Below are positions 13,029-20,363 of a stretch of 24,929 bases of DNA, piece by piece. The first letter of the stretch is position 1, and each line of letters begins with the position of its first letter. The notes under the pieces are model-generated. The model did not search any database. It worked only from the letters and a program-made list of their open reading frames with translations, and had not been told where the DNA came from. This DNA is from a virus. The position numbers and the translations under genes were made by a program. The stretch is from positions 1 through 24,929 of the IMG/VR virus record IMGVR_UViG_3300043466_004237. One strand, written 5' to 3'.

Positions 13029-13452
13029 TAGCGTTTTTAACAATGAGATTGTCGTCATTATTATTTTTAATAATGATGCCCAATACTCGGTCTTCAAACC
13101 ACATTTTGAAATTTTAGGTTATGGGTTTTTTATGGTTAATGAAAAAACTATTGTAATTGATGGCGAGGCAATATTGAAACATGGTGATTATAATTTAGTA
13201 AGATTTATTGAAGCTCATGAAGTGGCACATTATTTATTAGGACATACTGAGACCCATAGTCAATCTGACGAATTAAATGCCGATATTTTAGCGTATATTT
13301 TATTGAAAAAACATAATTTTTTACAATCTATTGAATATTTAATAAGTAACTTCAACTCAAGACATAGTATTGATTGGGATGAAAAATTAATAGAAAATTT
13401 AAAATATGAGTTATCTTATAGCCAACTTGCCACCAGTACAATGTTATATTAA
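13003..13452 (+). CDS. HExxH zincin-like protein 2 (ImmA/IrrE-like fold possible)
   Basis: A 149-residue protein. VRFIEAHEVAHYLLGHTETH has the HExxH motif, and SDELNADILAYILLKK, 12 residues after the motif, supplies a third Glu in the pattern H-E-x-x-H...E-x-x-A-D, as in ImmA/IrrE-type and related small zincins. The N-terminus has beta-strands (EIVVIIIFNNDAQYSVF, YGFFMVNEKTIVIDG). ImmA-like proteases cleave phage repressors and other regulators, but the substrate here is unknown. Start inside the previous gene (26-base overlap); no packaging-type leader. Overlaps the next gene by 47 bases. Confidence 0.7.
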   Translation: MSESVLTYNSVFNNEIVVIIIFNNDAQYSVFKPHFEILGYGFFMVNEKTIVIDGEAILKHGDYNLVRFIEAHEVAHYLLGHTETHSQSDELNADILAYILLKKHNFLQSIEYLISNFNSRHSIDWDEKLIENLKYELSYSQLATSTMLY

Positions 13453-14044
13453 AAAAGAATTCTTATATGATTTTAATTCGGGGCATGGTGAATTCGAACC
13501 TTGCTATTGGGTTTCAATTAAGTCAATAAAAGGTCGTGCATTATATTTTGAATCTCTTCTAACTAATTATGGTGCATTATATGATAAATTACCACTATCA
13601 GCATATGTTTGGAAAACTGACATTCAGAATGATGAACAATTTAATTTAGATTATTTAGAAATTTGGGATGGGTTATCATACAATATTGAAGTTATTGAAA
13701 AGTCTTTATTATCTGGGCTGCGATGTAAAGTATTACTTAAGAATAAAACTCTCTATAATGGTCATTATATGTTTACAATTGATTCATGTCATAGTAATCC
13801 AAATGAATTAAATGTAACGCTTTCTGAAACACCAAATGAACACAAGTCTTTTAATATTATTAAGTTGGACAATGGCCAATTCGCAGCGCAGCCAAATAAT
13901 CGAGTTTTATTTTTTGACCAATCATTAACACCAAAAGGTGTAACAATTCCAGATTTTAAAGTTTCAACAAAATATTTTAATTGTGAGGATGGTTTAAAAT
14001 GGTCTGCTGGTGATAGCGATGATTTTTTTTATGACCTCGTTTAA
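13406..14044 (+). CDS. Conserved T4-like phage protein (unknown function)
   Basis: A 212-residue protein. MSYLIANLPPVQCYIKKEFL, GHGEFEPCYWVSIKSIKGRA and YGALYDKLPLSAYVWKTDIQ are reminiscent of a conserved hypothetical protein in T4-like phages (ANLPP..C..R.EYL.D...GHGEFEPC.WVS.KSI.GRA..FE....YGA.YDKLP..A). The remainder is beta-rich with several Cys and His (IDSCHSNPNELNVTLSETP, CEDGLKWSAGDSDDFFYDL). No catalytic motif is evident. Conservation beside packaging and structural genes suggests a virion or DNA-packaging role, which is inference. It overlaps the zincin gene upstream by 47 bases and converges with the next gene (4 bases). Confidence 0.65.
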   Translation: MSYLIANLPPVQCYIKKEFLYDFNSGHGEFEPCYWVSIKSIKGRALYFESLLTNYGALYDKLPLSAYVWKTDIQNDEQFNLDYLEIWDGLSYNIEVIEKSLLSGLRCKVLLKNKTLYNGHYMFTIDSCHSNPNELNVTLSETPNEHKSFNIIKLDNGQFAAQPNNRVLFFDQSLTPKGVTIPDFKVSTKYFNCEDGLKWSAGDSDDFFYDLV

Positions 14045-14247
14045 TTTTTTTTAAATTCTTTGGCATAATCTCCCAAGGTTTTCTTTTTTTCGGGTATGTG
14101 TGAATAGTTTTTTTTATATTTCACTTCAACACAATATGGACCATTCGGAGTAATTCTTAAATCATATTTCCAAATTGTTGTATGTGTATTTTCATCATAT
14201 ATTACATCCCATTTAATTTTTTTATCTAAATCTTTATTATTATTCAT
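14041..14247 (-). CDS. Small hypothetical protein
   Basis: A 68-residue protein, MNNNKDLDKKIKWDVIYDEN then THTTIWKYDLRITPNGPYCV, EVKYKKNYSHIPEKKKTLGD. A beta-hairpin-like middle (TIWKYDLRITPNGPYCVEVKY) is flanked by charged ends. No family recognised. It is supported as a gene by its position: it converges with the preceding gene by 4 bases, and an AATATTTAT motif lies 18 bases before its start in a divergent gap. Confidence 0.6.
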   Translation of the reverse strand: MNNNKDLDKKIKWDVIYDENTHTTIWKYDLRITPNGPYCVEVKYKKNYSHIPEKKKTLGDYAKEFKKN

Positions 14248-14265
14248 AATTCATTTATTATTATT

Positions 14266-14274
14266 ATAAATATT
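14266..14274 (-). promoter_or_regulatory. AATATTTAT motif in the divergent gap
   Basis: Minus-strand AATATTTAT, 18 bases before the ATG at 14247. The same bases read on the plus strand as TATAAATATT, eight bases before the ATG at 14280, which resembles a T4 late promoter (TATAAATA). I cannot tell which strand, if either, is used. Confidence 0.3.
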
Positions 14275-14279
14275 AATAA

Positions 14280-14861
14280 ATGAATTTAAAAATTGGAAAG
14301 CCAAGGCATATTGTCAGAACAATTGTTAAAGATGTTTTTAACATATTTAAAAATCAAAAAACTGGGGAATATTATTTACCAGAATATTTTAATGATGAAA
14401 AACATTTTTATGAATTTAATTCTTTAGCGGCAACATTTAATGTTGAATTATTAATAAATCAAAATGTTGATATTGATGATTTTTATTTAGATGGTGAATA
14501 TGATATTGAAGATGAAACAATGATTATTCAAATATCATATAATCCGAATAATTGTGAAAAAATCTACTATAATTTAATAGGTGAATTAAATGAATTAGTA
14601 AGACATGAATTACAGCATATAATTTTAGATATTAATAACGTTAAATTAAAAAAATCCAAAAATAAAAATTATTATCTTCAAGAGGAAGAATTAATTTGTC
14701 AGTATTATGGATTTAAACGGATGTCATTTATAACCAAAACATCAATTAATGACTGTTTGGAGTATTGGTTTAGCAAATATAAGTTTCGGCATAAATTGTC
14801 GGATAAAAATATTAAAAAAATTATTGATGCAATTTTAAAACTTCATCACGAAAATTATTAA
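14280..14861 (+). CDS. HExxH zincin-like protein 3 (putative metallopeptidase)
   Basis: A 193-residue protein. GELNELVRHELQHIILDINN holds an HExxH motif (HELQH), followed about 26 residues later by EEELICQYYGFKRM, which may supply a further acidic ligand. The N-terminal half is alpha/beta with FNDEKHFYEFNSLAATFNVE and an acidic stretch (NVDIDDFYLDGEYDIEDETM). The C-terminal residues are basic. RHELQH-type small proteins are known from other T4-like phages, where they are labelled putative peptidases without biochemical proof. It is the third zincin in 2.3 kb and not obviously a duplicate of the other two. Confidence 0.65.
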   Translation: MNLKIGKPRHIVRTIVKDVFNIFKNQKTGEYYLPEYFNDEKHFYEFNSLAATFNVELLINQNVDIDDFYLDGEYDIEDETMIIQISYNPNNCEKIYYNLIGELNELVRHELQHIILDINNVKLKKSKNKNYYLQEEELICQYYGFKRMSFITKTSINDCLEYWFSKYKFRHKLSDKNIKKIIDAILKLHHENY

Positions 14862-14880
14862 TTTTTTTGTATTAAATGTG

Positions 14881-14887
14881 TATTTAT
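14881..14887 (+). promoter_or_regulatory. TATTTAT motif before the zinc-ribbon gene
   Basis: Plus-strand TATTTAT, 19 bases before the ATG at 14907 in an AT-only leader. A weaker member of the recurrent element. Confidence 0.25.
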
Positions 14888-14906
14888 AATTATAAAATAT
14901 ATAATT

Positions 14907-15350
14907 ATGAATTTTTTTGCAACAAAAATAACAGATGATGAGAAACAGAATATCTTAGATAAACATAAAACACTTTATGATGGATATTCTGTTAAGCAGT
15001 CTAATAATAATGAATATCCTTTATATGTTCAAGATTTGGCAAACGACAAAGAAGGTGTTACAATGACTTCAGATAATAAAATAAGAGGTTATACAAATAA
15101 TATTAGAATATCTGAATCAATTGAGGAGGGTTCAGTTTGTGAGCAATGTGGCGGCAAAATTGTTGAAAATGTTTGTTCAGAATGTGGAGAACAATATGTT
15201 GAAGATTTGAATGGTAAATTTGATTACATTGAAAATGACGAAATTGATTACGATTCCGATTTAATGAACTCTGGGGATTTAGATGAAATTGTTAAAGAGC
15301 AATTAAAAGAATCTTTAGAAATGTTTAAAAGACTTACAAAATATAATTGA
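14907..15350 (+). CDS. Acidic protein with a zinc-ribbon-like CxxC pair
   Basis: A 147-residue protein. The N-terminus MNFFATKITDDEKQNILDKH, KTLYDGY resembles a second leader type in such phages (I-S/T-x-x-E-K...IL..H). Residues about 78-95, VCEQCGGKIVENVCSECG, have two CxxC pairs spaced for a zinc knuckle or ribbon. The last 50 residues are strongly acidic and end in a helix (DLDEIVKEQLKESLEMFKRL). No enzyme is implied. First gene of a three-gene operon with 1-base gaps; the products are all small and acidic or polar, suggesting a complex or assembly accessory function, unproven. Confidence 0.65.
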   Translation: MNFFATKITDDEKQNILDKHKTLYDGYSVKQSNNNEYPLYVQDLANDKEGVTMTSDNKIRGYTNNIRISESIEEGSVCEQCGGKIVENVCSECGEQYVEDLNGKFDYIENDEIDYDSDLMNSGDLDEIVKEQLKESLEMFKRLTKYN

Positions 15351-15351
15351 T

Positions 15352-15651
15352 ATGGAAATAGCAGAGGTTGTTTACTATTTTGTAGATGATTTAACGAATA
15401 CTTTAGAAGTACAATTTAGGTTAATTAACGATTCTGAAGATGAAATAAGAATTGATAAAATTGATTTAAATGATGTAATAAATTTTGGAATTGAATTAGA
15501 TTTACCCAATAACTCTTTTTACGATTATGATGAAGACGATATTGAATATGATAATCAATATTCTGAAATTGAAATTAATGAATCCGATTTATTATCATTT
15601 TTAAATGAATACTATGTAATAAATCCAAATAATTTACCAAATATTATTTAA
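15352..15651 (+). CDS. Small acidic protein
   Basis: A 99-residue, very acidic protein (for example DLNDVINFGIELDLPN, FYDYDEDDIEYDNQYSEIEI). An alpha/beta start, MEIAEVVYYFVDDLTNTLEV, looks like a small beta-sheet domain. The gene starts one base after the previous stop (TGA-T-ATG) and ends one base before the next start. Function unknown. Extreme acidity could mean DNA mimicry or chaperone-like binding to a basic partner, but nothing specific supports this. Confidence 0.6.
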   Translation: MEIAEVVYYFVDDLTNTLEVQFRLINDSEDEIRIDKIDLNDVINFGIELDLPNNSFYDYDEDDIEYDNQYSEIEINESDLLSFLNEYYVINPNNLPNII

Positions 15652-15652
15652 T

Positions 15653-15895
15653 ATGTTAAGTATTGAAGATTTTATAAAAGAATACGAAAAAGTTAGTGGC
15701 TCATCAGTTGTTAAATCAGAAATGGGTGAGCAAGATGCAAATACTGCCCCAGAATCTGAAAAAGCTAATGTTACAACATGGTCACAAATTGTTGGTTCAA
15801 AAGTTAGTAGAGGTAAAGCAAATCCTTTAATGAAAAGTGATGAAAAATGGGTATCAGGTGTGGCAAGAACTGGTCCAGCTAATCAACTTTTTTAA
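15653..15895 (+). CDS. Small hypothetical protein, possibly leader-bearing
   Basis: An 80-residue protein starting MLSIEDFIKE|YEKVSGSS, a short leader-like segment with I-K-E. The rest is polar and probably disordered, then TTWSQIVGSKVSRGKANPLM and WVSGVARTGPANQLF. The conserved-looking Trp/Arg/Gly end suggests a peptide that docks onto something else. Last gene of the three-gene operon (1-base gap upstream). No family recognised. Confidence 0.55.
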   Translation: MLSIEDFIKEYEKVSGSSVVKSEMGEQDANTAPESEKANVTTWSQIVGSKVSRGKANPLMKSDEKWVSGVARTGPANQLF

Positions 15896-15932
15896 AATTT
15901 TTATTTGATTTATTTTTTTTTAGATTTTTAGT

Positions 15933-15940
15933 ATATTTAT
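15933..15940 (+). promoter_or_regulatory. ATATTTAT motif before the gene at 15954
   Basis: Plus-strand ATATTTAT, 13 bases before the ATG. A member of the recurrent start-proximal element, in a 58-base AT-rich gap. Confidence 0.3.
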
Positions 15941-15953
15941 CTAATAAAAATAG

Positions 15954-17222
15954 ATGAATAATACTAAAAATTTACAATTTGAAGGAATATCTTTTAATGG
16001 CTCATATTTATTTACCAATAATGGTGTTGTTAATATTTCAGAAGATTTAAATGGTCAAAATATTTTAGAATATTCAAATGAAAATTTGAATATTGCTGTA
16101 AATATATTAAAAGAAAATTTTAATTTTTTATACAAAAATTCTAAAGTGTCTTTAGATGAATATTTAACAATCCCAAGAAAATTTTTAAATGTTCTTTTAG
16201 AAGACATTAACCATCCTAATATAGTAACTGTTGTTAATGAATGGGAAAGAAAATATGGCAACAAATTATTACTTATTAATGAATCATTTGATAATTTAAT
16301 TATTGAATCGAGGGTCAATAATTCTTGGAATGCCATAAATTTAATTATTGAAGATTTTTGGAGTGATACTTGGGTTGGCCGAGGTCTAAAATCTGTGGGT
16401 AAAGGAATTTCATCTGCAGCTTCAGCTGTTAAAAAAGGTGTATCAAATACCTGGGATTGGGTTAAAAACAAAGTAACTGCCGCATATAATTGTTTAACAA
16501 ATGACACTGTAGCATGTTTAATGGAGAATTTTAGAAGTTTTGCATATAGTGCTGTTGGTGTTGGTATAACTACAGCAATAGAAGTTGGATTGCCTGGGAT
16601 TGGTAATATACCAAATACTATTATTTATGGTTCATTACTAATATGGGACATTTATAAATGGTATAGTGGTAAATACACTTCTGGAGAATATAAATTCGAA
16701 TTTAGTGATATTATATTTGACATTCTTGGCATAGCATTCCCATTATTAATTAAAGCTATCGGTAATAAAATTAAAGCTATCGGTAGTTTTTTTGGTTTAG
16801 GTAAAGCTGCAGCACAAAAAGGTGGAATTTTTGCAAAAATATTCAATGGAATTAAAAGTGGGGTTTCTGCAGTAATAAATGCTATTAAAAATGCTGCAAG
16901 TTGGCTTGGTAATAAATTAGGAATTAAATTTTTAGCAAATTTTGGAACAAAAGCTGAATCCCAATTATCCAAATTTGTAGATGATATGGATAATGGTGCA
17001 AAATCTGTTACTAAAGGTAAAGTGATTAAAGCTGGTGTAAAAAGTTTTGTTGTAACATCTGCAGTATGTCAAGCTTTAGGTCTTAACTGGAATTGTAAAG
17101 AAAAAGATGTTCAACAAGCAATAAATACTGGTAAAATAACTGAAAAAGACTATCAAGAAGCTTTAAAGAGTGTTGAGAATAATAGCGATATAAATTGGGA
17201 TGAAGCTGAATTTGAATTATAA
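15954..17222 (+). CDS. Large probably membrane-active protein
   Basis: A 422-residue protein of unknown family. The N-terminal 130 residues are soluble-looking. From about residue 135, LIIE|DFWSDTWVGRGLKSVG starts a run of amphipathic, Gly/Ala/Lys-rich helices (KGISSAASAVKKGVSNTWDW). Hydrophobic segments follow at about 195-230 (SAVGVGITTAIEVGLPGIGN, IYGSLLIWDIYKWY) and 250-268 (DIIFDILGIAFPLLIKAIGN), then more amphipathic helices (GVSAVINAIKNAASWLGNKL). This resembles membrane-active or pore-forming proteins and phage internal or ejection proteins. It heads a co-oriented set with the peptidoglycan-binding-like genes downstream (8-base gap), consistent with an envelope-crossing role. L-I-I-E sites could be processing points. 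Confidence 0.6.
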   Translation: MNNTKNLQFEGISFNGSYLFTNNGVVNISEDLNGQNILEYSNENLNIAVNILKENFNFLYKNSKVSLDEYLTIPRKFLNVLLEDINHPNIVTVVNEWERKYGNKLLLINESFDNLIIESRVNNSWNAINLIIEDFWSDTWVGRGLKSVGKGISSAASAVKKGVSNTWDWVKNKVTAAYNCLTNDTVACLMENFRSFAYSAVGVGITTAIEVGLPGIGNIPNTIIYGSLLIWDIYKWYSGKYTSGEYKFEFSDIIFDILGIAFPLLIKAIGNKIKAIGSFFGLGKAAAQKGGIFAKIFNGIKSGVSAVINAIKNAASWLGNKLGIKFLANFGTKAESQLSKFVDDMDNGAKSVTKGKVIKAGVKSFVVTSAVCQALGLNWNCKEKDVQQAINTGKITEKDYQEALKSVENNSDINWDEAEFEL

Positions 17223-17230
17223 AAAATATT

Positions 17231-18607
17231 ATGGAAAAAAAATTAATAAACGAGGAGATTTCAAAAATTAAATTGTTAATGGGTTATGATAACTCAAAAA
17301 CTTTGAATGAAAATGTTTCAAATACATTAGTAAACGATAATACTCAAGTTTTAAGTGAACAAACTGGGAAATCAATATTAAAATCATTATTTGGATTTTC
17401 AGATGATGCCGCAATACAAGCTGCAAAAGCTGCTGGTACTGCTGAATATACTGCGGCAAAAAGTTTATTTGACGATGTTATTAGTGAAGTTGGTAAAATT
17501 GTTGATAATAAAACTACGTATAGCACTGGTGACGAAATAATTAAAGGTTTAAGTTCTGGAGCTATTAGAAGTTCTCAAGCACTTGGTAAAATTGCAAAAG
17601 GATTACTAAGAACTGGTAAAGTTACTGGAAACCTTAGAAAAATTTTAATAAATAGAGCTGGAAAAATTGGTAGTACTACTGATGAGTATATCAAATTGAT
17701 TGATGACGATATTAACAAAAGTGTTACAAGAATTAAAAACCGATTAATTAAAAAAGGATATCCTACAGATATCGCTGAGGATATTGCTAAAAAAACTGTA
17801 GAATATGTAAAAGGTGGCGCAACTACTGCTGGTAGGATATCAAGAACTGCATCAAGAACAGCGTCAAGAAGTAGTAATGCATTTAATAAAATTAAATCAT
17901 CATTTGGCGAAAAATGGTCAAAATTATCTTTAAAACAAAAATTCTTAGCTATTTTAGCAGCTGGTGGTGGAATTTTGGTATTAATAGGATTTTTACAAAG
18001 TGAAGAGCCTGAGTTATATCCAGATTGTTTACTTGAAAAAATGTCAGACGAGGATGTTAAAAAAATGAGTGGACTTGATTACATTTTAATATCAAAAACT
18101 GGAGTTCGACAGCTTGATATTAGTGGTGGTATTAAAGTTTTTGCTAATAAAAATTGTGAAAGTGCTGATGGAAAATTTGAAGGTTCCTGGGATGACGGGG
18201 GTTCAGTAATAAACGTTGAGCTTGGTGGAAGAAAGTTCTCAATACCCTGTGGTGGAAGTTTAGGTAGTGGTGCAGGTTCCGAAGAATCCTCATATGTTGA
18301 ATGTCCAAATGAACCTTTCCAAATGTACTGTAAAAATGATAGATATATTAAACAATTACAAGAGTGTTTAAACAAATTGGGTAATAATTTAAAAGTTGAT
18401 GGTTATTTTGGCCCAAAAACTTTGGAGGCTTTGCAAAAAGTTTCTGGCTATGAATCAGTAACTGAAAATACACAAATTAAAGTTTCCGATATTACAAAAA
18501 TTTGTGAACAATCGAATGTTGAATCTAACACAACTCAAACATCAACAAACAATGCAGTAAGAAAACCAAGAATTGGTACTCTTGACATAAATCCTGAAGG
18601 TGAATAA
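17231..18607 (+). CDS. Leader-bearing protein with a membrane segment and C-terminal peptidoglycan-binding-like domain
   Basis: A 458-residue protein. Leader MEKKLINEEISKIKLLMG then YDNSKTLNE|NVSN, with another site VLSE|QTGKS. The middle is Ser/Thr/Gly/Lys-rich and helical. About residues 237-255 (FLAILAAGGGILVLIGFL) form one membrane span. After it come a Cys-containing domain (ELYPDCLLEKMSDEDVKKMS) and, at about 370-425, a PG_binding_1-like domain: YIKQLQECLNKLGNNLKVDG, YFGPKTLEALQKV. Likely role: a virion-associated or injected envelope protein binding the cell wall. The stretch YDNSKTLNE is almost repeated in the next gene's leader (YDSSKTLNE). Confidence 0.7.
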   Translation: MEKKLINEEISKIKLLMGYDNSKTLNENVSNTLVNDNTQVLSEQTGKSILKSLFGFSDDAAIQAAKAAGTAEYTAAKSLFDDVISEVGKIVDNKTTYSTGDEIIKGLSSGAIRSSQALGKIAKGLLRTGKVTGNLRKILINRAGKIGSTTDEYIKLIDDDINKSVTRIKNRLIKKGYPTDIAEDIAKKTVEYVKGGATTAGRISRTASRTASRSSNAFNKIKSSFGEKWSKLSLKQKFLAILAAGGGILVLIGFLQSEEPELYPDCLLEKMSDEDVKKMSGLDYILISKTGVRQLDISGGIKVFANKNCESADGKFEGSWDDGGSVINVELGGRKFSIPCGGSLGSGAGSEESSYVECPNEPFQMYCKNDRYIKQLQECLNKLGNNLKVDGYFGPKTLEALQKVSGYESVTENTQIKVSDITKICEQSNVESNTTQTSTNNAVRKPRIGTLDINPEGE

Positions 18608-18615
18608 AAAATAAT

Positions 18616-19512
18616 ATGAAAACTGAACAAATACAAGAAATAATACAAAGAAATTTATTATTAATAAATTACGATTCATCAAAAACTTTGAATGAACAAG
18701 GACGAACATTTGCAAAATTAGCAAATTGTTTAATATCTACAAAAACATGGAATAATTCAACTAATGAAACACCAGGTACGATTAAATGTAATATGTTCAA
18801 TCGTAATTCAAATATGAATTTTTGTATACAATATGAAGCACAATCTACGCAATATTATAGAGCTGATGGATATGTGTGGAATTTTAAACAAGGTACTGCT
18901 ATCAGCGATATGAACACTCAAAATGCCATTAAAATTGGTAAATGGAGTTGTAATGGTACTAAATTAAATACAGATTGGAGTTATGATTACAAAACAAAAA
19001 CAAGCATAAATACCAATTTAAATAGATATAATTTAGATTCGTGGTCTGGAGGCACAAGTGGTGATTCAAAATCTCAAAAAAATACTACGCAATCTGCTCA
19101 GAAAAGAACGTATAAGAAGTTGAATGATAATTTTAAAATATATTCATTCAATAAAGAACATATTGGTAAATTACAATCATGTTTAAAAATGAGTATACCT
19201 GATAAAGAAATTGGTTTTTTTGGTCCAAAAACATTTAAAGCTTTAAAAAATACTACAGAATTTTCTGCTATTACCAATAATACGCCTATAACAGTTCAAC
19301 AAATTAATGATTATTGTACAAAAAAAACACAGGAACTTACAGATTTAAACTCACAAGAAATTAAAACATTACCAAACGATTCTAATCCTAAAAGTGAACC
19401 TGTTCAAAATTTACAACAAAATGCTAAAACTCAAAATAAACCGTTAAATCGTGCTGAAAGAAGACAACAAAATGCTTCTAAAAGTAATTCTCAAAACGTT
19501 GAAGGAGACTAA
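18616..19512 (+). CDS. Leader-bearing protein with a peptidoglycan-binding-like domain
   Basis: A 298-residue protein. Leader MKTEQIQEIIQRNLLLIN, YDSSKTLNE|QGRTF. Residues 30-140 form a Trp/Asn/Cys-containing domain (CLISTKTWNNSTNETPG, IKIGKWSCNGTKLNTDWSYD). At about 180-235 there is a PG_binding_1-like unit, HIGKLQSCLKMSIPDKEIGF, FGPKTFKALKN, parallel to the one in the gene upstream. The tail is Gln/Asn/Lys-rich and disordered. It starts 8 bases after the previous stop. Together with its neighbour it forms a pair with the same order (leader, domain, wall-binding domain). Confidence 0.7.
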   Translation: MKTEQIQEIIQRNLLLINYDSSKTLNEQGRTFAKLANCLISTKTWNNSTNETPGTIKCNMFNRNSNMNFCIQYEAQSTQYYRADGYVWNFKQGTAISDMNTQNAIKIGKWSCNGTKLNTDWSYDYKTKTSINTNLNRYNLDSWSGGTSGDSKSQKNTTQSAQKRTYKKLNDNFKIYSFNKEHIGKLQSCLKMSIPDKEIGFFGPKTFKALKNTTEFSAITNNTPITVQQINDYCTKKTQELTDLNSQEIKTLPNDSNPKSEPVQNLQQNAKTQNKPLNRAERRQQNASKSNSQNVEGD

Positions 19513-19516
19513 GATT

Positions 19517-20347
19517 ATGAAAAAAAATATATTTGAACAACAAAGTAGTTCTGCTGACTTAAAAGCTATGAGAGATGAGTATAAATGCTCATTTTTAAGT
19601 GGTGGTGAAATTTTTCCAAACACCACAATACCTGGAACAACTGTTACAAATAATACAGTAATTGTTAAGGATGCTCAAAATTCAAGTCCAAATGGGACAT
19701 ATAATGCAGGTGATAAATTAATTATTACTAACGAACAAGTTGGTGAAGTATGGGTGTACTATGTAGTTCCAAAAGATGATTGGGATAAATCGAGAAGAAA
19801 AGAAGGAAATAAATTTGTAATAACTTTAAAAGATGAATATAATGAAGGTCTTTGGAAGTGTTCAAATTATACAAAAGTAACTTCAGGAATAAGTCAAGAA
19901 AAAACTGCACAACAAGAAAAAGTTATTAATGATTATGTTCAAGGTGGATGGAAAGACTTAGGAGGTCTTATTGCACCACATGAGATAAATAAATATATAA
20001 CAATTAATTTAAAAGATTTTTATCCTAAAGAATTTCCAAATGATTATATTTTAGTTAAAGATATTATAGCAATTGATGAGGAAGATGTAATTATTGAATT
20101 AAATGAATTAATTCAAAGTCGGAAATATGGAGACCGTAAAGTTTGTTCACAAATTATTGAACGTTATAATATTTTATCTGAAAAAAATACAAGAATTGAT
20201 GATGTTAAATTAAAAAATTATAAAGATGCTGTAAAATATTGCGAAAGCAAAATTCAAGGTGGATGGAAAGACTTAGGAATTACAAAAAAAAGAATTGAAC
20301 AATTAAAAACTAAAGATAATAGATATAATTTAACAAAAGTTCCCTAA
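19517..20347 (+). CDS. Leader-bearing protein with two GGWKDLG repeats
   Basis: A 276-residue protein. Minimal leader MKKNIFE|QQSSSAD. The N-terminal half is beta-rich with a Cys (DEYKCSFLSGGEIFPNTT, KLIITNEQVGEVWVYYVVP). The C-terminal half carries two near-identical motifs, VQGGWKDLGG and IQGGWKDLGI, about 107 residues apart and each at the start of a charged helical region. The start is the ATG at 19517, with AAGGAG ten bases upstream: a rare Shine-Dalgarno-like site here, though it is also coding for the previous gene's end. Upstream Met codons would overlap the previous gene and lack the leader. Function unknown; probably part of the same set as the two wall-binding-like proteins. Confidence 0.7.
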   Translation: MKKNIFEQQSSSADLKAMRDEYKCSFLSGGEIFPNTTIPGTTVTNNTVIVKDAQNSSPNGTYNAGDKLIITNEQVGEVWVYYVVPKDDWDKSRRKEGNKFVITLKDEYNEGLWKCSNYTKVTSGISQEKTAQQEKVINDYVQGGWKDLGGLIAPHEINKYITINLKDFYPKEFPNDYILVKDIIAIDEEDVIIELNELIQSRKYGDRKVCSQIIERYNILSEKNTRIDDVKLKNYKDAVKYCESKIQGGWKDLGITKKRIEQLKTKDNRYNLTKVP

Positions 20348-20363
20348 ATAATTATGTTTCAGG

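Noticed and set aside
13494-13510. TTCGAACC resembling a tRNA T-loop.
   Set aside because: It lies in coding sequence (EFEPC) of a conserved phage protein and has no acceptor, D or anticodon stems around it.
14265-14272. TATAAATA as a T4-type late promoter for the gene at 14280.
   Set aside because: The same bases form the opposite-strand AATATTTAT element and the window shows no consistent TATAAATA before other coding strands; kept only as an ambiguity in the 14266-14274 entry.
16055-16972. Long minus-strand open frames within 15954-17222 and 17268-18375.
   Set aside because: They are shadows of the plus-strand genes: no start-proximal element, no family resemblance, and they run through codons that fit the plus-strand proteins.
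19451-19516. Upstream ATG at 19451 as the start of the GGWKDLG protein.
   Set aside because: It would overlap the previous gene by 62 bases and bury the leader MKKNIFEQQ; the ATG at 19517 gives a clean junction.
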